Source: Epiperipatus broadwayi
Lineage: Eukaryota; Onychophora; Udeonychophora; Euonychophora; Peripatidae
Assembly (NCBI GenBank): GCA_028023455.1
Contig: JAQFVV010006451.1
Span: 1,223,501-1,287,500 of the forward strand
Length of the DNA: 64,000 bases
Reading direction: 5' to 3'
Position numbers and translations under genes: made by a program. Shown here in pieces: positions 34,651 to 48,763 of the stretch. The notes below the pieces were generated by a model. That model saw only the letters and a program-made list of their open reading frames with translations. It was not told where the DNA came from and did no database searches. Every line of letters begins with the position of its first letter. Position 1 is the first letter of the stretch.

Positions 34651-36871
34651 CAATTTACTTCATTTATCATGAGTAAAGATCGTAGGATTGATTGATTTTT
34701 CTTTCATAGAAGATTAAGAGAAAACCAATTGATATGGTATTTTGGATAGCAACTAAATCTTTTTCTTACTCATGATATCATGAATGTGATCCTAGTGTAT
34801 TATAGTTATTTTTAATTTAAGAATTTTTCATGTTTAATTTTAATTCTAAATTTAATAATTGTTTGACTTCGTAAGATAATATCTAAAGGATAAGTTCATG
34901 TCTTATTGCTTTTTTTATTTTACTAGGATTACATACAGGTTTTGATTTTGAATAAATAAAAAGAATAACAAAATTATTGATTATGAGATAATCATCATAA
35001 AAGAAACCTGAGATTTTAGTTATAAAGTATTTGAGAAAGACTTGTTATGTTTAAGATCAAATTATTAAGTTAGAGCTATGTGACATAAGAGCAGATGTGT
35101 TAATTTAATAAAGAAAAACTGGATCTTAAATTTGATCACTTTGGAAAGATAATCATGACAATTACAAGATTTGGTTGTATTTTAGAAGATGTGATGGTGA
35201 AAGAAGATTTGAAAGTAATCTAATCCTTTCTGTGACATATTCTTAAGATTTTAAGAGTTATTATATTTTTAAAAAGAGTATGAGAACTCTCCTCCTAATT
35301 TTGCATTTTTCACATTAATGCTTGTTTCCCTCTTATTATAGCAGCTCACATGGACTTGAGCTAGCCCATAGATATATTTTTGAAGTTTATTGTGATTATC
35401 TTATACTTTAGAGCTAAATACATTTTTGCCATTTCCCAATGTATTTGCATTCAGTGAATTATTTATTTCAATCAATTGGTCAGTGTGTTATCCCTGGATT
35501 TGGTATCAGGCCAATGGTGATCCACGTGCCTTTGCTCCATTTTTTGTAGATTACAATATATATACGCCTTTACCCCACTTAGCGATGGCAATTGGTTCTC
35601 TAAAACTCATTGTTAAGCAAGAATATTGTATACAGAATATGTATTTATAATGGAGGTCTATGGGAAAAAAATTGTTGGTTCCAGTCGATGTAAAATATCC
35701 ACATTGATTTCCAAGCTCAAAGATTTTTTTGATTTTTTCATGGCAATGATGACTAAATACAGTATCTAAAAAGAAAAGTTTTATATCACTAGGAAAAAAA
35801 ATGCATATTTTAACTGTTTAAAAAGTATAGTAGAGCAAAAAGAAAGTGAAACTAAATTTGAATTTATGAGTTTTTATATTTTTCTGCAGTTTTTCATCGT
35901 AATGAAAAAAAATCTATACTGAAGTGCATTTTTTAAAATTTTGTATTACAGTACTGTACATTTATGTTTATTACTTATGTAAAATTATTCAAATTAACAA
36001 AAAATGTTTAATTAATAAATTATTTAATTGAACATAAAAGACTCATTGCTGTACTCCAGAGTAACAAAAGGCTTAATATGTATCGTAAATCAGTCAACTT
36101 TAGAAAAAAAATCAACTTATTTTAAAAGAAAAAATCTAATTGTTCTAATTTTCTAAAACATATGCTAGGTTTATTTTTCTTACTGTATATTTTTAGTAAT
36201 GTAATAGTGACCCCCCCCCCATTCATGTAGAAACATTATTTATTAACACGTATTTTAAATGCAATCTGTTTTTCTTTTTAAACTTTTTTTTAAAAATGTT
36301 TTTATTTTGATTTGAAACCACTTGGATTGTATGTAATTAAGGAACACACATACACAACTTAATATTAGTATTTAGTGTTTTTCTGAAAGTTTGTGATGAT
36401 GGTATTTAAATAATTCAAGTACTGTACATTATATTTAAATAAAGTTTATTTTTTCTAAAGACATTCAACACCTATATGTATACAGTATTATAGATTCAGT
36501 AATTACTGTATATATATTTTAAGTTTATACATTCTATATTCAAAATACTGAATGCAGCATTAACATTGTGTTTTATGAATAAAATATTGTATATGCTATA
36601 CAATTACAGCAAAGTCATTACCTGTATACGTATTACAGTAATGTACTTTTGCTTTTGGGTAAAATGAATTTAAAATACCTATACTCTGATGTTGTCAGTG
36701 ACGCAAAATTCAAGATGGCTGCCAAAAAAATTTTTTTTTAATTTTTCCCGATCATTATAGTGAATAATCGATTGTAAATCGAAGTAGTGGGTACAAATTG
36801 ATGATGATCACTATTGTGAAATATTGCTAAGCATCCAATCACTAAGTAAGGTAAAAGTGTATATATATATA
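34651..36871. other. AT-rich DNA, nothing recognised
   Basis: Nothing coding was recognised. A plus-strand frame at 35426-35650 matches no family. GGATTTGGTATCAGGCCAATGG near 35488 loosely resembles a phrase near 63705. A C run lies near 36212. Confidence 0.5.
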
Positions 36872-37690
36872 TCAACAACACACTGCATGATGAAGGTTTC
36901 CAAGTTTAATCCAACTTTTCCAATTTCTAGCTTCTCTTCTCCACATCACCCCTGCACACTTTCTTATTTCATCCATCTGTCTCATATGTGATCTCTTTCT
37001 TAGAATGCAGTTTAAGATTTCAATTGTCCATCTCTTATCAACTCTTCTACCAATATGTCCAGCCCAACTCCACTTCAGTTTTTTTTAATTCTTTCAATGA
37101 TGTCAATCTCACCCATTTGTTCTCTTACCCACATATTGCATTTTCGATCTCTTCTTGTTATTCCTAACATTCATCTCTCTATACTTCTTTGAGTAGTGTG
37201 AAATCTCTGTATTGCTCTCCTATTATGTGTCCAAGTTTCAAATCCATAATTAAAAACTGGTAAAACCAATTTATTAAAAACCATCTTTGTCAAACACATA
37301 GGCATATTTCCTTTTAGTATTAAGTTATTTCTACCAAAAGCACTCCAACCAAGTTAATTCTATGATTACTTTCATCCATTAAGTTTTCATCTGTAGTAAT
37401 AATCTGACCAAAGTATTTGTAGTTATTAACTTCTATTTCAACCTAATCAATCTTTATTTTCATCTTTTGAGAAAATCCATTGAACATTACTTTAGTCTTT
37501 TTAACATTTACCTTAGTCCTACTTTCATTTGATACTGCTTACAACATTTGTTGAAGTTCTGAAGCATTATTTTTAAAAATAGCTACATCATCTGCAAAAT
37601 CTAAATGATTTAAATAATCTCCATTTACTTCTTCCTTTTCCTATGTATTGATTTTTACTTTAACATATCATACTATTTACACCTTTCTTA
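36872..37690 (-). mobile_element. RTE-type LINE 3' fragment (copy 2)
   Basis: On the minus strand, from about 37605, it reads as the RT finger/palm region with L-x-H-L-D-F-A-D-D (HLDFADD), then the VNVKKTKVM and NRIN-like blocks and the post-RT region, to an end near (TA)n at 36872. DNA similarity to 56.8-57.6 kb is continuous. Stops and frame changes are frequent. The active-site FADD is still readable. Confidence 0.8.
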
Positions 37691-37730
37691 AACACTTTAT
37701 CAATATTCCTTATTTATATCAAACTAACAG

Positions 37731-37757
37731 TTTTGACTGTCCTGCAGTCATCATCAG
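37731..37757 (-). ncRNA. PLE-associated hammerhead-like motif
   Basis: Minus strand: CTGATGA, then stem II GACTG/CAGTC after one extra T, then AAAA (expected GAAA), then CTGTT. AGCU before the box and AGUU after GUU can pair as stem I. It lies about 500 bp 3' of a PLE endonuclease, where PLE terminal repeats with hammerhead motifs are known to occur. The G-to-A change in the GAAA box should kill it. Confidence 0.55.
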
Positions 37758-38588
37758 AGCTACAATATTCAAATATATAATTATATAATTAATACACTTA
37801 TACACATATTCATATACACAATTAAATACACAATATAAACAAAAAATAAATATACATTTTAATCTGACCATTATAAATAATCATTTCCCATTTTATTATT
37901 TTACTCTTAAAATAATTCTATCAATATTTATTTTATGTCATTTTATTTTATATCGCTTTTTTTAAAATATTATTTATTATAATTGTCATTTTACTTATAT
38001 TATAAATCAACTTCTAAGCTTTTCTTATTTTTAGTAAATATTTTATAATTATCAATTAACTTATCACACATTACAAATTACTTTTTTACATTACAAAAAT
38101 TACCTACCTCTTCACAATCCTATTTTCAAAACCCAACTGACAAAATTTGTACCCTGGTTTAACACTCCCTCTATGGTAATTTTTTTCAACTTTATTCTTT
38201 TAACCCTTTTCAAATTCAAACTATTATTAATAATAATTGTTTATAAAAATATTGTTTTTACCCCAAATCCCTATTAAGATTTGATTTTATATTCTTAATC
38301 AAAATTGCCTCTTTTATTTTCCTATCTCTTTTATTATTTGTATAATTAATCATTTTTATATTATCCTTCACAAACCTATGACTTGTTTTTAAAGAATGCA
38401 TATAAATAGGTGACCTCTTATCATATTTATGTTGAATTAATCTTGTATAAATTGAATTCTTTGTTTCTCCCACATAATTAGTTTTTATATTTTTACTTTT
38501 ACATGATTTGCATTCAATTTTATATACTCGATTTATGCATTTTTCTACTTTTTTCACATACTTATTATCTAATATATTAAGTATATTC
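37758..38588 (-). pseudogene. Penelope-like element GIY-YIG endonuclease and 3' region
   Basis: The minus-strand frame from about 38588 to 38258 encodes a GIY-YIG domain: INRVYKIECKSC, then NYVGETKNSIYTRLIQH, then KIKEAILIKN. V-Y-K...Y-V-G-E-T with two cysteines between is the PLE form of the motif. The reverse transcriptase part is missing, so the copy is 5'-truncated like most LINE and PLE insertions. The downstream 500 bp is AT-rich 3' sequence ending in the hammerhead-like motif at 37731-37757. This is a different PLE lineage from the one at 29-31 kb, judging by the poor match between endonucleases. Confidence 0.85.
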
Positions 38589-38794
38589 TTCCTTCTTGCT
38601 CAATCAGCATTTATTCTTAGCTACAATGTAAAGCAAATATGGAAAACTGTACAAAACATCATCACACAATTAATTGGCACATCTGTTGAATAATATTTTT
38701 GACTATTATTATATGAGGGTTGTTGAAAATAGCTTGCTTTCTTGTGGATTATTTAAAGTTTAATTTGCCCTTTATCTACATATGTATTACAAGA
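38589..38794. other. AT-rich spacer
   Basis: Nothing was recognised in this short spacer. Confidence 0.5.
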
Positions 38795-38823
38795 ACACAC
38801 ACACACACTATATATATATATAT
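38795..38823. repeat. (CA)n(TA)n microsatellite
   Basis: A CA run passes into a TA run, directly followed by TGTGATGACCACGTAAAG at 38824, another terminus of the TGTAAC type. Confidence 0.85.
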
Positions 38824-40975
<2,152 letters not shown>

Positions 40976-41875
40976 AAAGTACTTCCAGCAGATATCAGAC
41001 CTGTTATGCATGTGATATGTGGACAATGTTTTCATTTGTTTCCCAGGTGAAAAAATAATGGAATAAAGCAAGAAATAGCACAGAAGTCATCATTACAGTG
41101 GACCATTAACTGTGAAGATATGCTAGAAAATATATAGTTTCTGGATTTATATGTTCAGCAAGATGGCTATCAGTTGAACTACAAAATGGTAGCCAAACCA
41201 TTCACATTTGAGGTTTAATATGCCCTAAATCATTTATACCTTTCACATATAAATTAGCAAGCTTTAACACTTTTTCAAGCTTTAAAGCTTTTCTACATCA
41301 ACATTATAATTTATGCAAATTTAAATCTAACCAGAAAACTAACATTGGCACATATATCAAGAATTTGAGTGACATTTGATATAAACATATGATATTCATT
41401 AAGATGGTTAAAATATTCTCCTCCAAAATTAGAAACAGATACATGCTATGTGAAGAAAAACATGGATATCCCTTCCTTGAATACCTTTGATACCTCAAAT
41501 CACAAATAATATTTGCCCAGAAACATATAAAGTTAGCTTTCACATGCCTCCCAACCTTAACCACTTAATGAATAATACCAAGGATCAGTTGCTTCCAGAG
41601 CAGTCTCTCTAGGTGATGTACAAAATCACATGCAATCATACAAATTTCAGGACTGTTCCTTTTATGAATCTCATGCTTACCTTACAATGACATTAGCCAA
41701 ACATAGGTACCAGGGTAATAGGGCTAAATCCAATGCTGAAGTTAGTTCCTTATTTCTAGAACACGAAACCAAGCATGACCATACATTTAAGCCTACAGTG
41801 GTCAGTATCATCTGTTCTGAAAAAAATGATGCAAAACACAGTAAAAGAAACTTGAGACATCACCAATAACACAAA
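40976..41875 (+). pseudogene. Third Penelope-like element (RT palm to endonuclease), eroded
   Basis: The plus strand, read across frames, gives the RT catalytic segment YVDNVFICFPGEK (41016-41054), then SSLQWTINCEDMLENI, then FLDLYVQQDGYQL and MVAKP, then a thumb-like stretch PFTYKLASFNTF, and finally a GIY-YIG remnant with a VMYKI start, FYESHAYLT in place of Y-x-G, and LAKHRYQGNRAK. This order is that of the C-terminal half of PLE proteins. The YVDD aspartate has become asparagine, the glycine of the YIG half is lost, and there are several stops, so it is dead. The family is recognised from motif order only. Confidence 0.65.
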
Positions 41876-43101
41876 CATTATAAATAAGAAAGAGTCTTGC
41901 AATCCTCTTATTAAAAATGGATTACGTAAATTCAATCATTTACATTCTGTTATTAGAACACTAAAAATCTATATCTCAATAAATTACAATTTCATAATTT
42001 GCTTTAAATACTTCCACTATGATTATGACTACAAACTAGTTGAAAGTACACTACGCATTCTATATTAAATGAATTAAAAAGAATAAATACATTTTTCTTA
42101 GTACATGTAATGATAGTGTAATTATAATTGCTATGCTCAATTTGATGTTAAATTTTAACATTCAAGTTATCTGTAAATTTAATAACAATTATTATAAATA
42201 GGCAAAATATTAAATTTTCTATTAATGTGGTTATTTAAACTTTAAAATCAAATTAAGCATAGTGGTAGGATTATATGAGATCAACATTGTAATATTGATA
42301 TATTATTGATTATTTATTGGGCACTTGATAATAGGAGAAACCCAACACATGTGATTTGTTTTAATCAAGATGATGTTTAAAGATTTAGAAATTCCTCTAA
42401 ATAGCACATCAAGATTTAATATCTCATTCTTTAATCACATAATTATGATGCCATTAAATATATAAGATGTTATGTGATATAATGTAAAATAGTTTTTCTT
42501 AAAAGTTATCAGAAGTTTCAGTACATAAGATATTTGCCAAGAACCATTTATACTACACTAATATCATCTATTCTTATTCTTTATTTTTTCCTATCTCATA
42601 TTAATGAAAGTTGTTTTATTAATTCCATGGTCCTGGTTCCATTATTAAGACCTAAATAGGAAATCACAACATTTCTATTTTTATAATTGTCTTTATGTAT
42701 AATTTTTTCCTATTCCCAATAAAGTTTAATCCCATATCTATATAAATTACATAAACAATACAGATCTTTATTCAATTTTACCTTCTTTTCCTGGTATATA
42801 AAGCTTCTAATTTAACATGAAATAATGAGCTCCTTATAGTATTATAATACATTCTTCCACATTTTACACAACTATTCAAACTACATACCCAAGATATAAA
42901 CAAATATCATTTATTGAGCAAAATATATAATTTTATCAAATAACATTCACTAATCTAATTTCTTATTTTAGTTTACATTAAAAAGGATAAGAATAGATAT
43001 GGGCAAATACTATTTTAAAAATTTAAATTTTCTCCTGAGGCCTTCTAGGCTATAAATATCCCCCCCCCAGGTTAATAGAAATTAGATAACTACGTATATA
43101 T
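41876..43101. other. AT-rich DNA, nothing recognised
   Basis: No feature could be supported. A C run lies at about 43061-43069. Confidence 0.6.
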
Positions 43102-43201
43102 AGGGGATTTGAAATCAGATTTTCAAGCACCCTTCAACTATCCACACTATCTCATACAACTGATACACATGACCACACACATGTAGAAAAGATAAATAAT
43201 C

Positions 43202-43245
43202 ACCAATATACATATTTCATGCTAAACCAACACTCATCAGTTGGT
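43202..43245 (-). ncRNA. Hammerhead ribozyme copy, left arm
   Basis: Minus strand: stem I ACCAA/TTGGT, box CTGATGA, stem II GTGTT/AGCAT with two G.U pairs, GAA-A, stem III AU/AU with loop AUGU, and cleavage triplet AUA. All core residues are present; stem II is weakened by a G.U at its base. Confidence 0.8.
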
Positions 43246-44079
43246 CCAGATTATCATCTCTCATATATATATATAATCAGTGCTCAGTTTATATTAAGAT
43301 AGAAAATCTTCATACTTTAATGGACAGGCATCAATCCACTCCAACCTTGAACTTTTCAGCCATTCCTATCATTGAAAATCCCACTCTGATGTTAATATCA
43401 TTGCCATGTCCATGTTGATCTGAAGTCACTCTGCCCCCTCTTGTATAGGACTGTATCCATTTAAATACATATAAGAGGAATGGACAGGATACAAGCTTGA
43501 TGTGTAAATATTTTAAAAGCAGGCACTATCCACAAACCTGGGAGCTTAACTGTAAGTACAGGGAATTTGAACTCAGATTTTCAAGCACCCTTCAACTATC
43601 CACACTATCTCATACAACTGATAGACAGGGACCACACACATGTAAAAATATGTATATTGGTGATTATTTATCTTTTCTACAAATGTGTAGTCATGTGTAT
43701 CAGATGTATAAGATAGTGTGGATAGTTGAAGGGTGCTTGAAAATCTGAGTTCAAATTAAGCTCCCAGGTTTGTGAAGAGTGCATGGCTTTCAAATATTTA
43801 CATATCAAGCTTGTATCCTGTCCATCCCTCTTATATGTATTTAAATTGATACAATCCTATACATGAGAGGTCAGAGTGACTTCAGATCAACATGGGCATG
43901 ACAATAATATTAGCACCAGCATGGGATTTGAGTTTTCATCATCAGATTTTCAATGATATGGATGGCTGAAAAGTTGGAGGTTGGAGTGGATTGAATTCTG
44001 TCCATTAAACTATGAAGATTTTCTATCTTAATATAAACTGAGCACTGATTGTATATGTGTGTGTGAGATGATAATCTGG

Positions 44080-44123
44080 ACCAACTGATGAGTGCTGGTT
44101 TAGCACGAAATACTTATATTGGT
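44080..44123 (+). ncRNA. Hammerhead ribozyme, type I, full consensus
   Basis: Stem I ACCAA (44080-44084) pairs fully with TTGGT (44119-44123). The box CTGATGA is at 44085-44091. Stem II GTGCT/AGCAC (44092-44096 with 44102-44106) has five Watson-Crick pairs including the G-C at its base, with loop GGTTT. GAA (44107-44109) is followed by stem III AT/AT (44110-44111 with 44116-44117) and loop ACTT. A44118 is the cleavage-site base, giving triplet AUA. These are all the residues known to be needed for the hammerhead fold. The two-pair stem III is short, as in newt-satellite and PLE hammerheads, which tend to work as dimers. Confidence 0.9.
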
Positions 44124-44255
44124 GATTATTTATCTTTTCTACATGTGTGTGGTCATTGAAAGGTGCCTAAAAATTTGAGTTCAAATCCCCTATACTTAAA
44201 ATTAAGCTCGCATGTTTGTGAAGAGTGCCTGACTTTCAAATATTTCTAATTATAT

Positions 44256-44609
44256 ATATATTGTAATTTTATTGAATGAAAAAATTGTTTACTAAAATTA
44301 TATATATTATTTTGTTTTTACTTTTTTTTTTGTTAGTTTTTTAGAAAAGTAATAATAAGAAGAGAGAAAAAATATTCTTTTCTAAAATAATAAAGTGGAT
44401 ATTTCTTATTATTAGAGAAATAATAACTTCTTTAATTATCGATTTTCACTTTAAAAAATAAAATAAAAATTAAAGTGAAGTAAAAAAAAATATTACTGTT
44501 AAGTATAAATATGAATAAATTATTTTTATTGTAAATCCTTTAAATATTTGCTAATACTTTTAATATTATTTTGTTTAAAATATTTTATCTTAAAAGTCAA
44601 AATAATAAT
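44256..44609. other. AT-rich DNA, nothing recognised
   Basis: No feature could be supported. Confidence 0.6.
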
Positions 44610-44775
44610 AACAGTATGTTTTTATTAAAATTTATTAGTAATAATTTACTAAGGCTGTAACCTTAGAAATAAGCGTCTGAAAAATACGAAGGTAGGGACC
44701 TCTAGTAAATTATTACTTAATATAATAATGGGCGTTTAATAAAATTTATAATTATAAAATTTATTAGTTAAAACA
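44610..44775. repeat. MITE family C, compact copy
   Basis: Inverted ends AATTTATTAGTAATAATTTACT and AGTAAATTATTACTT flank the family signature GGTAGGGACCTCTA. GCGTTTAATAAA and TTTATAATTATAA near the right end match the 60.63-60.77 kb copy. Confidence 0.65.
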
Positions 44776-46095
44776 AAAAAAAATTTCATTGATAAAATAA
44801 TACAAGAAATGAGAACCTCTACGCAGAGTTCTGACCTTAAAACTAACTATATCAGAATAAAATAGTTGAATCAGTCAAAATAAAATATTAGTTTGTATTA
44901 TACATCTTCTGGTATCTAAAAGATCACCATACTGGCCAATATCACTGATGTTAATTTAATATAAACAAATAACGGGGAATGTTATGGTCATATAGTTTCC
45001 TGGAAAAAATCACATGGTCTGTGACTTGAGAAGGGGATAATAGGGAGCATCGAAGTGAAGATTACCAAACTGGAATTTGTACATTATCTCAACTAGGAAG
45101 AAGTTCTTAAGCAATAGTCACTTGAACCCACCAATCTAATATGGACTAAAGTGCAGAAAACAGAGATTATATGTTGACTGCTTTTCCATGAATGTATTAA
45201 AGCACACAGTCAACTGGCCACATAGTCTCTAGCACAGTTTATGAATTTTGAAACTCTAAATACTTGCTAAATAATTTTTGTTGAGTTTCTGCTGTGAATA
45301 ATTAGAAATAATAACTTCAAGGGTTTTTTTCTGTAAAAAATGAATTCTCTACTATAATTCTATGTAATCAGAGCTGCTCACAATATATTTTGAAGAATAT
45401 TATTTTTCTATATGGAAATTTGAGTTAATTATTCCTTTTTAACATTTCAAGCATAAGACTGGACACTTGAAAAATACAGCAACAACATTTCTATAGGTAT
45501 TATTAATTTACATGAATTTTATTAAAGTTTGCACCTAAGATTAAATAAAATTTAGGTATTTTTGACAAAGAAATGATGCTTAATTATGTAGGTATTGGAA
45601 GGTGACTGATGATAAATATTATATAATAAATGGTTGTTCTTATAATATAAGTACGATTATAGTTGGAAAAATATATTAAAGACTGAAAAGCCTAGTTTGT
45701 TGAAATGCAATTTAGAAACAATAATTTTGGATTGTAATGAATTAAGATGACAGATATGTTTTATTTAGTTTAAAAATTAATAAATAATTTCAAATGTGAT
45801 TTCATCTAACAAATATTCATTATCTTTTTAAGATCCCTCTGATTGTAGTTTCAGTTAATCAAATTTATCTTTATTCTCTATTATATTTCTAAAAAAATTT
45901 AATTGTTAATTACTAATATATGCTTACAAATGAAATTTTTCTTAAAAATATTATTTCAACTTTTCAAATCTAGAATAATATCAGCAATAACTTTTTTATT
46001 GGGCAATTACCTACAATCATTAATAAAAACATTATAATTAACAGCAAATGCTTTTATTTGAATTCTTTCAAATTCTGATGTTTCCTAATGTTTCA
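44776..46095. other. AT-rich DNA, nothing recognised
   Basis: A GC-richer patch at about 44920-45240 has no coding signal that I recognise. Confidence 0.5.
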
Positions 46096-47347
46096 CCTGG
46101 TGAGAGTTTTTGAAAATGCTCAACCTTTCACTTCTTTATAAAATCTTTATTTTATACTAAAACTCAATAAATTGGACTTGATTTTTTTAATTAAATTTTT
46201 TAAATGAATACTATACTAAAAAAATCACATTTAACCTTTATAAATATTTAAAAACTGAATTGTAAATAAAAAGAATAGACTGTCAACATTACTGATGATG
46301 TTTGTCTAAACACTTTCAAAAAGTGAGCAAAACTCTTTTTTTTATTTTTTTAATAAAAATGAATCAATATGGATTTGTGATAAATCGACTAAATTCTGCT
46401 TTAAAATCTGATATTTGTTTTTTAAATGCTAAAATATTTAAAATTATCTAATACTGTGTCTATTTTGAGAGGTGATAACATTACACTATGAGTTTTATAT
46501 GGTCAAATTACATCATAATTTTAATTATTAATATTAAGGGCAAATTTACTAACATGATAACTTTCATATTCATTGAAAATCATTGGATGTTTCATCAGAA
46601 AAAATGCAATTATTTTACAGTTTTTAATCTTAGTATAAACATTAGCATTAAAGATAATAATCTCCAGTTTTCTTTAAAATATAATTTCCTCCACAATGCT
46701 TTTATTGAGATTTTAATTTAAAAAATCTAGAGATCAATATCTTATAAACTGTAGCTGAGATATAATGGTTTCATTCATTGTTCCATGGTAGAAAAAAAAT
46801 ACCTAGAGGACATTTGCTTATTTCTGATCTAGTTTTCATGCTAAGTTTTTGGAATAAAAAAATAGGAGTTTTTGCTTACTATAAATTATTTTTGATTATT
46901 TTTACACACTAATTATTCAAAACAAAAATAAATACTCATGTACACTTTTAATTTATTCATTTATCTTCTTTAAAAAAAGTTAATAAACTATTACATTTGA
47001 GAATTGGCATGGTATTCAAATATGCAAATATTATAAAGGAAATATCAATTTTAAAGTAGAATTTGATAGACTTATCATAAATCTGCCTTTGTTCATTTAT
47101 AATTTTAAAAAAAGTTCATTTTTAGACTTAGTAATTACATAAACATTTGCAATCATATTTATGGTATATTGTCTCATTTCCAGTTTCATTTTTAAATGTA
47201 TAAAATGGATAAATATGATTTTTTTAGAATATTAATTATTTATAAAATTAAATTAAAAAAACAAGCCTCATTTATTGAGTTTAGTATAAAATAAAGATAT
47301 TTATATGAACTGAAAAGTTAAACATTTTCAAAAACTCTCACCAGGTG
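46096..47347. mobile_element. Long-arm inverted repeat, about 1.25 kb
   Basis: The ends CACCTGGTGAGAGTTTTTGA and its complement (46096 and 47347) begin arms that can be followed for about 350 bp: CTTTATTTTATACTAAAACTC near 46148 pairs with 47280-47300, and GATTTGTGATAAATCGACTA near 46370 pairs with about 47070-47090. About 540 bp of unpaired AT-rich sequence lies between. It has no recognisable transposase. The arm length suggests a foldback or long-TIR DNA transposon derivative. Confidence 0.75.
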
Positions 47348-48763
47348 AATAATAGAAAATGTCTGAATAACAAGAGGGGTAACTTCTATTAATAAAATGT
47401 AAATAAATTAAATTGAATTGAATGTGTGTTTTGTATTAAATAATTATAAAACAAATAGTTTGTATAAAAATAATCAGCAATATTTAATAAACAAGCAAAA
47501 AAATTCTTTATTCCAAAACTTTGAGTGAAAAGAAAATTATGAAGGTATCTTCATAAATCTGGTTTTCTTTGAGAACAATAAAGACTATTGATATTTGATG
47601 ACTGCCCATATGATATTGACCTCTATTAATTTTTTTGAATTAATACATCAATAAAAGCAGTCACACAGAAATTGTGGCATTAAAAGAATTCTGTTAAAAT
47701 CAGTTATGCTAATGGTAAAACAGCCATTATGCTTTTTTGATAGAAACACTCAATGATTCGAAGCAAAGATGAGAGTTATCACCTTAATTCACCTACTAAA
47801 TTATTCTTCAAATTTTTAATAGCTCATAAAATTCTATTTAAAAGTTAAACTTTTATTTATAATTTTAAAAAACCAAAACTACTATGAAGAATATGAAAGT
47901 ATCCATTTTCAGCCAAATATAAGTTGTGGACAAACATTATGGATTTTTCATGACTTGTCTTTAAAAATAAATATTTTCTAATAAAAACGTATACTAATTA
48001 TATTATTAAAAAAAATGAAACAAATATTTTTGGAAAAATATTCATAAATATGTAAATAAACTATGGAAAATATATGTTTTCATTTTCAAAATCCAACAAA
48101 ACAATGAATGGCTCAAAATCTATTACAAATGATATTCCTTAGAAAAAACTAGAATCTATTAATCAGTAATGTAATGAGTATTTAGGGGGCTCATTTGGAA
48201 TAAAAAAACTCTGCTACATTTTTTTAAATATTTTTTAAAAATTAATATACTTTTCCAGGTTTGTCACAAATGACTGCAAAACCAACAAAATATTACTAGA
48301 GATAACCACAAGAGAGTGGTTTATTGTCAAAGCATATTAATACTATAAGTGGCATTACATTCAACACCCACAAAAAAATAATAAAGGGGGGGGGTGTACA
48401 ATTTTCTGGAAAGCTTTGATGTAACTAATTTTTATGTTATTTTTTTATTATATTACTAAAATATAAATATTTTTAAAACTAATTATTTTATAAATTTTAT
48501 AAATATTTATATATAGTAGCACAGTAATGACAGAAAGTAATTTAATTTTACTTCCAGATACGACTTAAACTGAAGGCTGGTACCAACATCCAAAGGGCAG
48601 TCACAGAGAAAATTTATCTATTACTCTGCTTATTGCTCAAATCTTTCTCTTTAAGTTTTATTATACTTATTAAGTCTGAAAAAAGTTAATATATTTTCTA
48701 AAAATCTATCAAAAGAAAAAATATCTGTTTCTTAAAATATAAGTTGTGTGCCTAATAAAAAGA
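47348..48763. other. AT-rich DNA, nothing recognised
   Basis: No feature could be supported. A G run lies at about 48387-48396. Confidence 0.6.

Larger units (their letters stand above)
43102..44255. mobile_element. Large head-to-head palindrome of the HHR family
   Basis: Arms of about 540 bp (43102-43645 and 43670-44193) are inverted copies centred near 43657. Each arm runs from a tRNA-like end (GATTTGAAATCAGATTTTCA or its complement) through a hammerhead and a body with CTGTCCAT...AAACTATGAAGATT to a second tRNA-like end next to the centre. A 3' tail, TTTGTGAAGAGTGC with CTTTCAAATATTT, appears at the right edge (44205-44245) and again inside each arm. No protein is encoded. The right arm holds the one hammerhead with a complete consensus. 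Confidence 0.8.
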
